Below are positions 57,299 through 64,000 of a stretch of DNA of 64,000 bases, in pieces. The DNA comes from Nocardioides sp. cx-173. Lineage in GTDB: Bacteria; Actinomycetota; Actinomycetes; Propionibacteriales; Nocardioidaceae. The stretch is from assembly GCF_021117365.1 (NCBI RefSeq), contig NZ_CP088262.1, positions 3,412,501-3,476,500 of the forward strand, in the 5' to 3' direction. The position numbers and the translations under genes are program-made. The notes under the pieces were generated by a model. It was not told the DNA's origin. It made no database searches and saw nothing but the letters and a program-made list of their open reading frames with translations. Position 1 is the stretch's first letter. Each line of letters opens with the position of its first letter.

Positions 57299-59055
57299 AC
57301 CCGCCACAGGGCGGCGTACGCGCCGTCGAGGGCCACCAGCTCGTCGTGGGTGCCGCTCTCGGCGATGCGGCCGGCGTCCATCACCCAGATGCGGTCGGCG
57401 TGACGCACCGTGGAGAGGCGGTGTGCCACCACGAGCGCCGTCCGCTGCGCGCCGACCTCGGCCAGCGAGCGCTGGATGGCCGCCTCGGTCTCGTTGTCCA
57501 CGGCGCTCGTGGCCTCGTCGAGCACGAGCACGGCCGGGTCGCGCAGCAGCGCGCGCGCGAGCGCGAGGCGCTGTCGCTGGCCGCCCGAGAGGGTCACGCC
57601 GCGCTCGCCCACGGGGGTGTCCAGGCCGGCGGGCAGCGCATCGACCACGTCGAGGGCGGCCGCCTGCGCCGCCGCCCGGCGGATCTCCTCGCGTGAGGCG
57701 TGCGGGGCGCCGTAGGCGATGTTGTCGGCGATCGTCCCCGCGAACAGGAACACGTCCTGGGCGACGTAGCCCATCGAGCCGCGCAGCGAGTCCCAGTCGA
57801 GCTCGCGCATGTCCTGCCCGTCGAGCAGCACGGCGCCGGCACGCGGGTCGTCGAAGCGCAGCACCAGGCGCAGCAGCGTCGACTTCCCCGCTCCGGTCGG
57901 CCCCACCACGGCGTGGGTCTCCCCCGCCGGGACCACCAGGTCGATGCCGTGCAGGACGTCGGGGCCGTCGGCGTAGCCGGCCCGCACGCCGCGCAGCTCG
58001 ATGCGTCCCGACACCGGCCGGGCCAGGACGGTGCTGCCCGCGGGGACCGTCACGGGGACGGCGAGCAGGGCCAGGATCCGGCCGGCCGAGGCCCGCCCGC
58101 GCTGGTAGAGGTCGAGGACGGTGGCGACCTCGGTCAGGGGCCACAGCAGCCGCTGGGTCATGAAGACCAGGACCGAGTAGAGCCCCACCTGCAGGTCGCC
58201 GCGCAGGGTGGCCCAGCCACCGAGGAGCAGGGTGCAGGTGAAGCCCGCGAGGATCGCCACCCGCACGAGCGGCACGAAGGCGGCCGAGGAGCGGATGGCG
58301 CGTTCGTTGGCGTCGCGGTAGGCGGCCGAGACGGCGGTGATCCGGTCGCGCTCGCGATCCTCGGCGGTGAAGGCCTTGATCGTGGCGATGCCGCCGAGGT
58401 TGGCCGACAGCGCGGCCGACAGGTCCGACACGGTCTCGCGCACGCGGTCGTAGAGCGGCTCCAGGCGGCGTTGGAAGACCAGCGAGCCGACGACGATGGC
58501 GGGGATGGGCAGGAACGCCAGCACCAGCAGGGTCCATGACGACGCGGCGAACACCGCGCCCACCAGGAGCACGTTGAGCACGGTCTGCAGGATGGCGGGC
58601 GCACCGACGTCGAGGAACCGCTCCAGCTGGTTGACGTCGTCGTTGAGCGTGGCCAGCGTCGAGCCGGCCGGCCGGGCCTCGTGCCAGCCGAGGTCGAGGT
58701 GCTGGGCGTGGTCGTAGGCCTCGACCCTCAGGTCGTGCTCGACGCCCTGCGCGAGCCCGCGCCACAGCACGTTGGCGACGTACTCGGTGACGGACTCGAC
58801 GATCCAGATGACGGCGTTGATCGCGGCCAGCCAGGCGAGCTGCGCGTAGCGCGACTCCACCCCCAACAGCTCGCCGGCGAGCGAGTCGGACCCGCGGACC
58901 ACGACGTCGACGGCCGCGCCGATGAGCAGCTCGGGGACGACGTCGGCGACCTTGTTGACCGCCGACATGGCGACCGCCCAGGCGAAGCGGGCGCGATAGC
59001 GACGGTAGCGGCGCCACAGCTCACGCAGTGGGGCGGCGGGCAGGGCGGTCTCCAC
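57271..59055 (-). CDS. ABC exporter, fused membrane and ATPase domains
   Basis: 594 residues: six transmembrane helices (about 20-320), then an ATPase with Walker A VGPTGAGKST, Q-loop VAQDVFLF, signature TLSGGQRQRLALARAL, Walker B VLVLDEATSAVD and H-loop VVAHRLSTV. This is a half-transporter that probably dimerises. The GTG start has no Shine-Dalgarno; a TAGCCT -10 (plus-strand 59062-59067) sits six bases upstream inside a DtxR-like palindrome. Iron-regulated export or import of siderophores, as by IrtAB-type proteins, is one possibility. The substrate is not known. Confidence 0.9.
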   Translation of the reverse strand: METALPAAPLRELWRRYRRYRARFAWAVAMSAVNKVADVVPELLIGAAVDVVVRGSDSLAGELLGVESRYAQLAWLAAINAVIWIVESVTEYVANVLWRGLAQGVEHDLRVEAYDHAQHLDLGWHEARPAGSTLATLNDDVNQLERFLDVGAPAILQTVLNVLLVGAVFAASSWTLLVLAFLPIPAIVVGSLVFQRRLEPLYDRVRETVSDLSAALSANLGGIATIKAFTAEDRERDRITAVSAAYRDANERAIRSSAAFVPLVRVAILAGFTCTLLLGGWATLRGDLQVGLYSVLVFMTQRLLWPLTEVATVLDLYQRGRASAGRILALLAVPVTVPAGSTVLARPVSGRIELRGVRAGYADGPDVLHGIDLVVPAGETHAVVGPTGAGKSTLLRLVLRFDDPRAGAVLLDGQDMRELDWDSLRGSMGYVAQDVFLFAGTIADNIAYGAPHASREEIRRAAAQAAALDVVDALPAGLDTPVGERGVTLSGGQRQRLALARALLRDPAVLVLDEATSAVDNETEAAIQRSLAEVGAQRTALVVAHRLSTVRHADRIWVMDAGRIAESGTHDELVALDGAYAALWRVQTGEAALA

Positions 59056-59057
59056 CC

Positions 59058-59075
59058 GGTAAGGCTAGCCTTACC
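59058..59075. promoter_or_regulatory. DtxR/IdeR-like palindrome over the ABC exporter promoter
   Basis: GGTAAGGCTAGCCTTACC is a perfect 18-bp palindrome containing the exporter's -10 box. It shares 13 of 19 positions with the classical iron-box consensus. Its place at the transcription start would allow tight repression by an iron- or manganese-loaded DtxR-family protein. Inferred. Confidence 0.55.
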
Positions 59076-59089
59076 GCGGGACTGGTCGG

Positions 59090-60472
59090 TCAGTGGCAGA
59101 CCACGGCGAGACAGACCCGGGGCAGCAGGACCCGGCCGTGGTGGGCGGCGTCGAAGTGCTGGCTGTCGCCGGTGCCGTAGGTCCAGCGCAGCCCGTGCGA
59201 GCGCATGAGCCGGACGACGGGGTGGCCCCCGGAGCGCCAGGCCACCAGCGGGTGCGAGCGCGACTGCCACCAGGTGTTGGGCACCAGGCCGGTCGCCGAG
59301 CGGTAGGGGTTCTCCCAGGTGTTGACGTCCAGGGAGCGGCCGTAGGAGTGCGGCGAGCGCACGCCGGGCCGGTTGACGACGTGGCGGCAGTTGAACGCCG
59401 AGGTGTTGCCGGCCGCCATCGACTTGTAGTCGTTGCCGCCCTGCAGGCGGCGGGAGTAGCCGAAGCGGTCGATGCGGTACATCGCTCGGATCGGGAACCC
59501 GCGCCGGTACATCTGCGCAAGAGCGCCGCCGATCTTTCCGGCGGCGTCCGCGGCGGTCACGACCTCGCCGCGCCGGCGGTAGCCCTCGTAGTCCCAGTAG
59601 TTGACCCGCACGAGGCGCAGGCCGTCGCGGCCCACGGGACAGCCGCGGTGCCAGCTCACGCCGACCATTTGGCGCCACACCGCGTCCGGGATGCGGCCGA
59701 CCGTCACGTTCGCGCCCTCGCCGACGGCGCGGGGCTGCGGCGGCAGGGTGATCCGCGGACGAGGTGCGCCCTTCGGCAGGGCGACCGGGGGCCGCGGCGG
59801 CACGTTGTCGATCACCAGCACCGGGCTCCGGTCGCCGTAGACCCACTCGACCCCCTGGGCCCGCACCCGGTAGCGGGTGTCGACGCGCGGGCCGACCCGG
59901 GCCTGGGTGCGCCCGTCGGCGCGGGTGCGCAGCGTCGCCACCCGTCGCCAGCCGCCGCCGGCCACGCGCTGCTGCAGGTGGACGGTCCCGGCGACGGGCG
60001 CCCCGGAGCGCGTGCGCCACCGCACCGTGAGCGCCACCGACCTCTCGTCGACCACGCGCCCCGGCCCCGAGAGGGTCACGACGCTCTCGCGGCGCCGCAG
60101 AGGAGCCAGCACGTCCGCGGACACCGCCGCGGCGTACGTCGCGTCGCCGGCGTACGTCGCCCGCCACACGTTGTCCTCGCCCACCCGGCTCAGCTCCTGG
60201 CTCAGCGCGGCGCTGCCGTCGTCGCCGGTGGTGACCGTGCCCGCGGCCTGCCAGGCGCCGGAGACCCGGCGCTCGACGACCACCTGCACGCCCGGCAGCG
60301 GGGTCCCGCCGCTGTGGGTCAGCACGACCGCGACCGAGGTCGTGTCGTCGGCGTACCCCCCGGGCGCGGAGAGCGTGAGCTCCGTGGGGGCCGACGCCGC
60401 GGCGTACGCAGGCGCCACCGTCACCACCAACATGAGCGAGACCACCGCGACCATCCACCGCCCGAAAGACAT
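59090..60472 (-). CDS. Secreted M15-family D,D-carboxypeptidase-like protein
   Basis: 460 residues with a signal peptide (1-24) and two Ig-like beta domains (about 28-215). The peptidase domain carries SPHSYGRSLDVNTWENPY, whose SxHxxGxxxD pattern gives the zinc His and Asp, and YGTGDSQHFDAAHHG, the last metal His. This fits VanY/DacB-type D-Ala-D-Ala or L-Ala-D-Glu peptidases acting on the cell wall. The ATG has no ribosome site, but CAGACT (plus-strand 60480-60485) is seven bases upstream. Met7 is an alternative start. Confidence 0.87.
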   Translation of the reverse strand: MSFGRWMVAVVSLMLVVTVAPAYAAASAPTELTLSAPGGYADDTTSVAVVLTHSGGTPLPGVQVVVERRVSGAWQAAGTVTTGDDGSAALSQELSRVGEDNVWRATYAGDATYAAAVSADVLAPLRRRESVVTLSGPGRVVDERSVALTVRWRTRSGAPVAGTVHLQQRVAGGGWRRVATLRTRADGRTQARVGPRVDTRYRVRAQGVEWVYGDRSPVLVIDNVPPRPPVALPKGAPRPRITLPPQPRAVGEGANVTVGRIPDAVWRQMVGVSWHRGCPVGRDGLRLVRVNYWDYEGYRRRGEVVTAADAAGKIGGALAQMYRRGFPIRAMYRIDRFGYSRRLQGGNDYKSMAAGNTSAFNCRHVVNRPGVRSPHSYGRSLDVNTWENPYRSATGLVPNTWWQSRSHPLVAWRSGGHPVVRLMRSHGLRWTYGTGDSQHFDAAHHGRVLLPRVCLAVVCH

Positions 60473-60628
60473 GGGGAGGAGTCTGCCCAACCTCCCGGCG
60501 GTTGCGGCGCCCCCCTCGCTCGGGCGTGTCGAAAACGGGCACGGGCGAGGCGTGCGGCCATTAGGCTCGGCCGGCCCGGAGCCCCTTGAGGAGTCGGCCG
60601 CCCGCACCCGACCCGGAGGCATCCGCCC

Positions 60629-61945
60629 ATGAACCGTCCCACGTCCCTGCTCCTGACGCTCGCCCTGCTGGCGGTGGCGTCCTCCTGCAGTCACGAGGGC
60701 ACCGGCCCGGGTGGCGCCGCGGGCGGTCCGAGCACCTCCGGGGAGACCGGCACGGTCGTCACCGAGGCCGCCGTGACGGACACCCTGCCCTCGGACGTCA
60801 GCCTGCTGTTCGCCCTGCAGGCCGAGTCCGGCGAGCTCGAGGCCGTGGCGGGTGGACCCGAGGGCACCTTCACGCTGACCCTCGAGCACACCACGCGCCA
60901 GACCACCTGGTTCACCGACCGTCCCGCGCGCGACGGCGGCACCGTGTCGACGGAGTCGTTCGTGGCGGACTGGGCCGCCCTCGGCTTCGACGACGTGCCC
61001 CCGAACGCCGTGCTGACGCTCAGCGGGCGGGACTCCGCGGACCCCCTGATCGTCGAGCTGGGCGCGCCGGCGTACGAGCCCCACGACCGGACCCTGCGGG
61101 TCGAGGTCGAGGTCCTGGGCCGCCCCGTGCTCCACGACGTCCCCGGACCCTTCGGCGCGGCCTCGCTGTTCATCGACAACGCCACGATCGGCACCGGCTG
61201 CGGCTTCACCGGCGAGATCGACTACTTCGCACAGTCCCTCACGCCCGCCGGATACGTGCCGGCCGACGGCCGTCAGGTGCGCACCGCCGCGATGCCCGAG
61301 CTCTACGCCGTGCTGGGCAACCGGTTCGGCGGCGACGCCGCGACCTTCCGGGTGCCGACGGTCGCTGCGCCCGGCGCGGGCCTGCACGCCCTGGTCTGCG
61401 CCCGCGGGGGCGCGGACCCCGCCGAGGCCGACCCCGACGAGCAGCGCGAGCACACCTGCCTGACCGGCCAGGTGCAGCTCTTCGCCCAGGAGACCCCGGT
61501 CTACGGCTTCCTGCTCGCCGACGGACGACAGCTCCCCGTCACCAAGCACTCCTGGCTCTTCGGCTACGCGGGCAACCAGTTCGGCGGCGACGGCGTGACC
61601 ACGTTCGGGCTGCCGAGCGTCGCGTCACCGCCCGGGACCAGCGCCCAGGTCTGCTCCTCGAACGTCGTCCAGTGGACCAACCAGCACTCCGCCGGCAACT
61701 GCTACCAGTCGGAGGTGGGGTTCTGGGCGGTCCGAGGACCGATGCCGCGGAACTGGGTGAGGCCGCAGGCGGGCAACAGCGGCGCCCTCATGCCGATCAG
61801 GCAGCAAACCGCGATGTTCGAGCTGATCGGGACGTCGTTCGGGGGCGACGGGAAGACCACCTTCCAGCTGCCCTTCCTGGATCTCCCCGACCCCCGCCTG
61901 ACCCCAGCGATCTGCCTGAACGGCGTCTTCCCCCCGCGCGAGTGA
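60629..61945 (+). CDS. Lipoprotein with three phage tail-collar-like repeats
   Basis: 438 residues: lipoprotein signal (ALLAVASSCSHEG), a domain of about 100 residues with TTWFTDRPARDGG and WAALGFDDVPPNAVLTL (resembling an uncharacterised module seen in other secreted bacterial proteins), then three collar repeats. Each repeat has a Cys-containing lead, an FxAQ or FWAV strand, an ADGRQ-like segment, and FGGDxxTTFxLPxx (NRFGGDAATFRVPTV, NQFGGDGVTTFGLPSV, TSFGGDGKTTFQLPFL). Collar (MdpB-like) domains form tail fibres or adhesins. Six Cys near repeat starts suggest disulfide links. Ribosome site CGGAGG. Probably a surface adhesin or carbohydrate binder. Confidence 0.7.
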   Translation: MNRPTSLLLTLALLAVASSCSHEGTGPGGAAGGPSTSGETGTVVTEAAVTDTLPSDVSLLFALQAESGELEAVAGGPEGTFTLTLEHTTRQTTWFTDRPARDGGTVSTESFVADWAALGFDDVPPNAVLTLSGRDSADPLIVELGAPAYEPHDRTLRVEVEVLGRPVLHDVPGPFGAASLFIDNATIGTGCGFTGEIDYFAQSLTPAGYVPADGRQVRTAAMPELYAVLGNRFGGDAATFRVPTVAAPGAGLHALVCARGGADPAEADPDEQREHTCLTGQVQLFAQETPVYGFLLADGRQLPVTKHSWLFGYAGNQFGGDGVTTFGLPSVASPPGTSAQVCSSNVVQWTNQHSAGNCYQSEVGFWAVRGPMPRNWVRPQAGNSGALMPIRQQTAMFELIGTSFGGDGKTTFQLPFLDLPDPRLTPAICLNGVFPPRE

Positions 61946-61977
61946 CCCGTCGCCCACTGTGCCCACTAGGCGACGGG
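61946..61977 (+). terminator. Hairpin after the collar lipoprotein
   Basis: CCCGTCGCC and GGCGACGGG form a 9-bp stem with a 14-base loop immediately after the stop. No T run follows. A related GGCGACGGG sequence recurs at 63389-63397, near the RNase J end. Confidence 0.6.
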
Positions 61978-61994
61978 GCGTTGGCGGGTCGCCC

Positions 61995-62365
61995 CTACCG
62001 CTCGCCCTTGGGGTACTCCGAACCTTGAAGCACCTCGTCAACCGAGACGTCCCACCTGAGCGTGGTCTCCGAGATCTTCCGCACGATGCAGCAGGAGTTC
62101 AGGAACGCCGGCTGATGGGACAGGCCGATGGTAGGGGGGTGCGGAACCCTCGAGCGCACCGAGGCGGGCTCGCCATGTTCGGCCGCGACGATCTCGAAGC
62201 CAGTCTGTGGGTTGAATAGCGTTTGCCAGGCGTGCTTGGAAAACCGGAAGAAGTCCCACGGCGCATCGTGCACCGGCCAGGTAGTGCCGATGGCCGGCCC
62301 GCCGTAGTGCTCCAACTGCACGGGCCATCGCCCCAATCCGAACGCCGTGACCGCTCCCGCATCTC
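61995..62365 (-). pseudogene. SAM-dependent methyltransferase, C-terminal fragment
   Basis: The frame begins right at the inner edge of the 18-bp inverted repeat (62366) and reads FGLGRWPVQLEHYGG, WPVHDAPWDFFRFSKHAW and GFEIVAAEHGEP, the C-terminal third of a class I methyltransferase of the glycan/surface-polymer type. The SAM-binding GxGxG region is missing. The other half is not found beyond the second repeat. The break coincides with the repeat, so insertion of the bounded element probably truncated it. Confidence 0.65.
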
Positions 62366-62383
62366 ACTGGGTGTGTCCCTATT
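62366..62383. repeat. 18-bp inverted repeat, left copy
   Basis: ACTGGGTGTGTCCCTATT. Its exact reverse complement lies at 63246-63263, 862 bases further. It marks the truncation point of the methyltransferase fragment. Confidence 0.75.
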
Positions 62384-62384
62384 C

Positions 62385-62550
62385 GGGACCCACCGGCTGT
62401 GCTGCGGGTGTGTAGCGGGCGAGGTTCACTGCCGCCGTTCACGTCCCGGGCCAGGGTGAGCCCACAGGCCGCGCACTCGTAGACCCGGTCCGCGAGCGTC
62501 AGGTCAGGCTTGACCTCACCGCAGCCCGAGCAGGTCTGTATCGATCGACG
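62385..62550 (-). pseudogene. IS605/IS1341-type TnpB, zinc-ribbon C-terminal fragment
   Basis: RSIQTCSGCGEVKPDLTL and VYECAACGLTLARDVNGG form the CxxC...CxxC ribbon that ends TnpB/OrfB nucleases, followed in the usual way by DVN. The RuvC domain is absent upstream and no start exists. It is an isolated remnant. It ends close to the left inverted repeat, consistent with the right end of the source element. Confidence 0.75.
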
Positions 62551-62650
62551 CGGGACGGCTTGCGGGTCGAGGACCGGGGATGCGGCCACCGAAGAGGACA
62601 ACTCCCACATCCGCCGCCGGCGGCTTCGGATGGGAGGTAACCCTCGCTCG

Positions 62651-63043
62651 TCAGGCCCCTGGCGTGTAACGGGTGAGAACGCAGAACTCATTGCCCTCTG
62701 GGTCTGCGAGCACCGCCCACCCCTTGTCAGGTCCGTCGCGCCGATCGTCGACGAGAGTTGCGCCCAGCGCGATGATTCGGTCGATCTCCTCCTCGCGGGT
62801 GCGGTCGGTCGGGCGAACGCAGAGGTGCATACGGTTCTTCACCGTCTTCGTCTCGGGCACCCGGGCGAAGATGATCTCGCGGTCATCGGGTCCCACCAGC
62901 CAGCACTCCTCCTCGTCGGGCCCCATCTCCGCTTCGTCGAGGAGTCGGAAGTCGTCCAACACCTCTGACCACCACCTGACCTGGGAGTACGGATCGATCG
63001 CGTCGATACAGAAGTTCGATGTGCGAGACACCATGGTCGTCAT
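62651..63043 (-). CDS. VOC-family (glyoxalase/bleomycin resistance-like) protein
   Basis: About 130 residues of the vicinal oxygen chelate fold: SNFCIDAIDPYSQVRWWSEV begins the first beta-alpha-beta unit, KNRMHLCVRPTDRTREEE the second, and GWAVLADPEGNEFCVL the C-terminal strand. Both members of the metal-binding His/Glu pairs can be found (MHLCV, EGNEFC). Small VOC proteins of this type are of unknown specificity and may bind drugs or act as dioxygenase-like enzymes. The ATG lacks a clear ribosome site. It lies between the 18-bp repeats, so it may have been carried there. Confidence 0.8.
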   Translation of the reverse strand: MTTMVSRTSNFCIDAIDPYSQVRWWSEVLDDFRLLDEAEMGPDEEECWLVGPDDREIIFARVPETKTVKNRMHLCVRPTDRTREEEIDRIIALGATLVDDRRDGPDKGWAVLADPEGNEFCVLTRYTPGA

Positions 63044-63245
63044 GATCGATGATTTCGCTTCTCGGTGGTAGAGGCGGAGCCGCAACTGCAGGCGATCACC
63101 GCCGACCATCCGCGCCGGTGCGCGCTCCGCGTGACCATCCTCTGTCGGGGCTCCAACGGCCTACTCCCGGCTCATCAACTCCCGCTCCTGCCAGTTCAGT
63201 GCGGTACGGCATGCCCCGCACGGCGACGACCTCGCTCGCCCGTGC

Positions 63246-63263
63246 AATAGGGACACACCCAGT
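63246..63263. repeat. 18-bp inverted repeat, right copy
   Basis: AATAGGGACACACCCAGT is the exact reverse complement of 62366-62383. No target duplication is visible outside the pair. Confidence 0.75.
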
Positions 63264-63322
63264 CAGTGTGAGGCTGGCTCCACGACCGGCGGCTGGCTGC
63301 GACTGAGTCGGCGCGACCCGCA

Positions 63323-63386
63323 ACTGTCCCCGCCCCCCGCTGACCCGTCAGAAAGTTTGTGACGGGTCAGCGGGGACGGGGACAGT
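63323..63386. repeat. Long REP-like palindrome
   Basis: A 28-base arm (ACTGTCCCCGCCCCCCGCTG, then ACCCGTCA) and a 27-base arm, complementary save for one mismatch and one bulge, enclose the loop GAAAGTTTG. It is placed downstream of RNase J on the minus strand, so it could shield or end that transcript. The outer GGGGACAGT motif resembles REP-type elements. Confidence 0.7.
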
Positions 63387-63407
63387 AGGCGACGGGTCGG
63401 AGGTGGC

Positions 63408-64000
63408 TCAGGCGTCGATCACGATGGGGATGATCAACGGGCTGCGGCGGAAGGTCTTGTGGGACCACCGGCCGATGTCGCGCGCCAGCATCTGCTCGAG
63501 CTGACGGGCGTCGCCGATGCCCTCGCGGGCCGCGTGCGCGAGCGTCTTCTCGATGACCTGGACGGCCGGGTCGAAGGCCTTGGGCTCGTGCACGAAGCCG
63601 CGCACCAGGAAGTCGGGCGGGTCGGCGAGCTGACCGCTGTCGGCGTCGACGATCGCGAGCACCGTGACCACCCCCTCCTCGGCGAGGGTACGGCGGTCCT
63701 TGAGCGTCGCCTCGGTGACGCCGCCGACGGTCTGGGCGTCGACGTAGACGTTGCCCGCCTGGACCTTGCCGGTGATCGTCGCCTTGCCCTGGTGCAGGTC
63801 CACCACGACGCCGTCCTCCGCGAGGACGACGTTCTTGGGGTCCAGGCCGGTGCTGATCGCGAGGTCGGCGTTGGCGCGCAGGTGGCGGTACTCGCCGTGC
63901 ACCGGCATCACGTTCTTCGGCTGCACGATGTTGTAGCAGTAGACGAGCTCGCCGGCGCTGGCGTGACCGGAGACGTGCACCTTCGCGTTGCCCTTGTGGA
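63408..64000 (-). CDS. rnj: Ribonuclease J, C-terminal part (cut by window end)
   Basis: The frame continues past the window edge. The visible 197 residues contain VHVSGHASAGEL (a metal/beta-CASP motif), VMPVHGEYRHLRANADLA (the His of the active site) and a C-terminal RNase J domain (EDGVVVDLHQGKATITG, RRTLAEEGVVTVLAIVD). RNase J is a 5'-exo- and endoribonuclease central to mRNA turnover and rRNA maturation in actinobacteria. The C-terminal end RRSPLIIPIVIDA is intact. It faces the palindrome downstream. Confidence 0.95.
   Translation of the reverse strand, partial: HKGNAKVHVSGHASAGELVYCYNIVQPKNVMPVHGEYRHLRANADLAISTGLDPKNVVLAEDGVVVDLHQGKATITGKVQAGNVYVDAQTVGGVTEATLKDRRTLAEEGVVTVLAIVDADSGQLADPPDFLVRGFVHEPKAFDPAVQVIEKTLAHAAREGIGDARQLEQMLARDIGRWSHKTFRRSPLIIPIVIDA

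Larger units (their letters stand above)
63044..63407. other. 364 bp without a gene: inverted repeat and hairpin
   Basis: Contains the right 18-bp repeat and the large palindrome at 63323-63386. A plus-strand frame across 63200-63270 ends with IGTHPV, the same short string seen after the TnpB fragment, so a second mobile-element end may be present. Nothing else can be supported. Confidence 0.5.

Overview
The window is high-GC actinobacterial chromosomal DNA, most like Nocardioides or another Nocardioidaceae. The signs are very high GC at third codon positions, frequent GTG starts, families common in actinobacteria (DUF3618, DUF3039, DUF3048, DUF3152, DUF5709, DUF2017), a CysM/CysO/Mec+ cysteine pathway and oligoribonuclease. 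At least 17 genes start 6 or 7 bases downstream of a TANNNT-like -10 hexamer with no Shine-Dalgarno sequence, so leaderless transcription looks common.

Layout. 1-2.6 kb: IS30-type transposase end, a broken SDR gene, an ene-reductase and its divergent MarR regulator with a perfect operator palindrome. 2.7-16.3 kb: orphan LuxR-type regulator, PIG-L deacetylase, ADA-family deaminase, DsbA-like/MauE redox pair, orn, tRNA-His, DUF5709, a Tat-exported beta-propeller-like protein, penicillin acylase, a sensor kinase and an FAD oxidoreductase. 16.3-20.3 kb: accessory island. tRNA-Lys carries a 45-bp 3' segment repeated 1.4 kb away (43/45), with an integrase remnant and paired 21-bp repeats between the copies. 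Beyond it, an Ltp-type phage-exclusion lipoprotein gene is split inside its signal peptide by an intact IS256-family element with an 8-bp target duplication. 20.4-31.2 kb: NMT1-type ABC importer with a divergent FCD/GntR regulator, a second orphan LuxR regulator, a GroES-like protein, a CbiMNQO metal importer with a candidate Nur (nickel) box, peroxiredoxin, tRNA-Leu, an acyltransferase and a BASS transporter.

31.2-43.8 kb: conserved housekeeping order on the minus strand (clpS, DUF2017, NUDIX, mec, cysO, NYN nuclease, cysM, murI, MBL hydrolase, rph, rdgB), resembling the Rv1331-Rv1341 region of Mycobacterium tuberculosis as I recall it. It is interrupted here by an ABC-2 transporter with its two-component system, a secreted phosphodiesterase-like protein and a DUF3152 protein. 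43.8-61.9 kb: enoyl-CoA hydratase, ArsR-like regulator plus MFS pump, hppD with an Lrp regulator, IclR, helicase/DUF3039, M23 peptidase, YqgE, TetR, DUF3048, FabG-like SDR, HIT, MFS, an ABC exporter under a DtxR-like palindrome, an M15 peptidase and a lipoprotein with three tail-collar repeats. 61.9-63.4 kb: second degraded region (methyltransferase fragment, TnpB zinc-ribbon fragment and VOC gene between 18-bp inverted repeats, then a long REP-like hairpin). The window ends inside RNase J.

The strongest discoveries are the reconstructable IS256 disruption of the Ltp gene, the degenerate tRNA-Lys integration scar, the tail-collar lipoprotein, and the regulatory palindromes that fit their adjacent genes.
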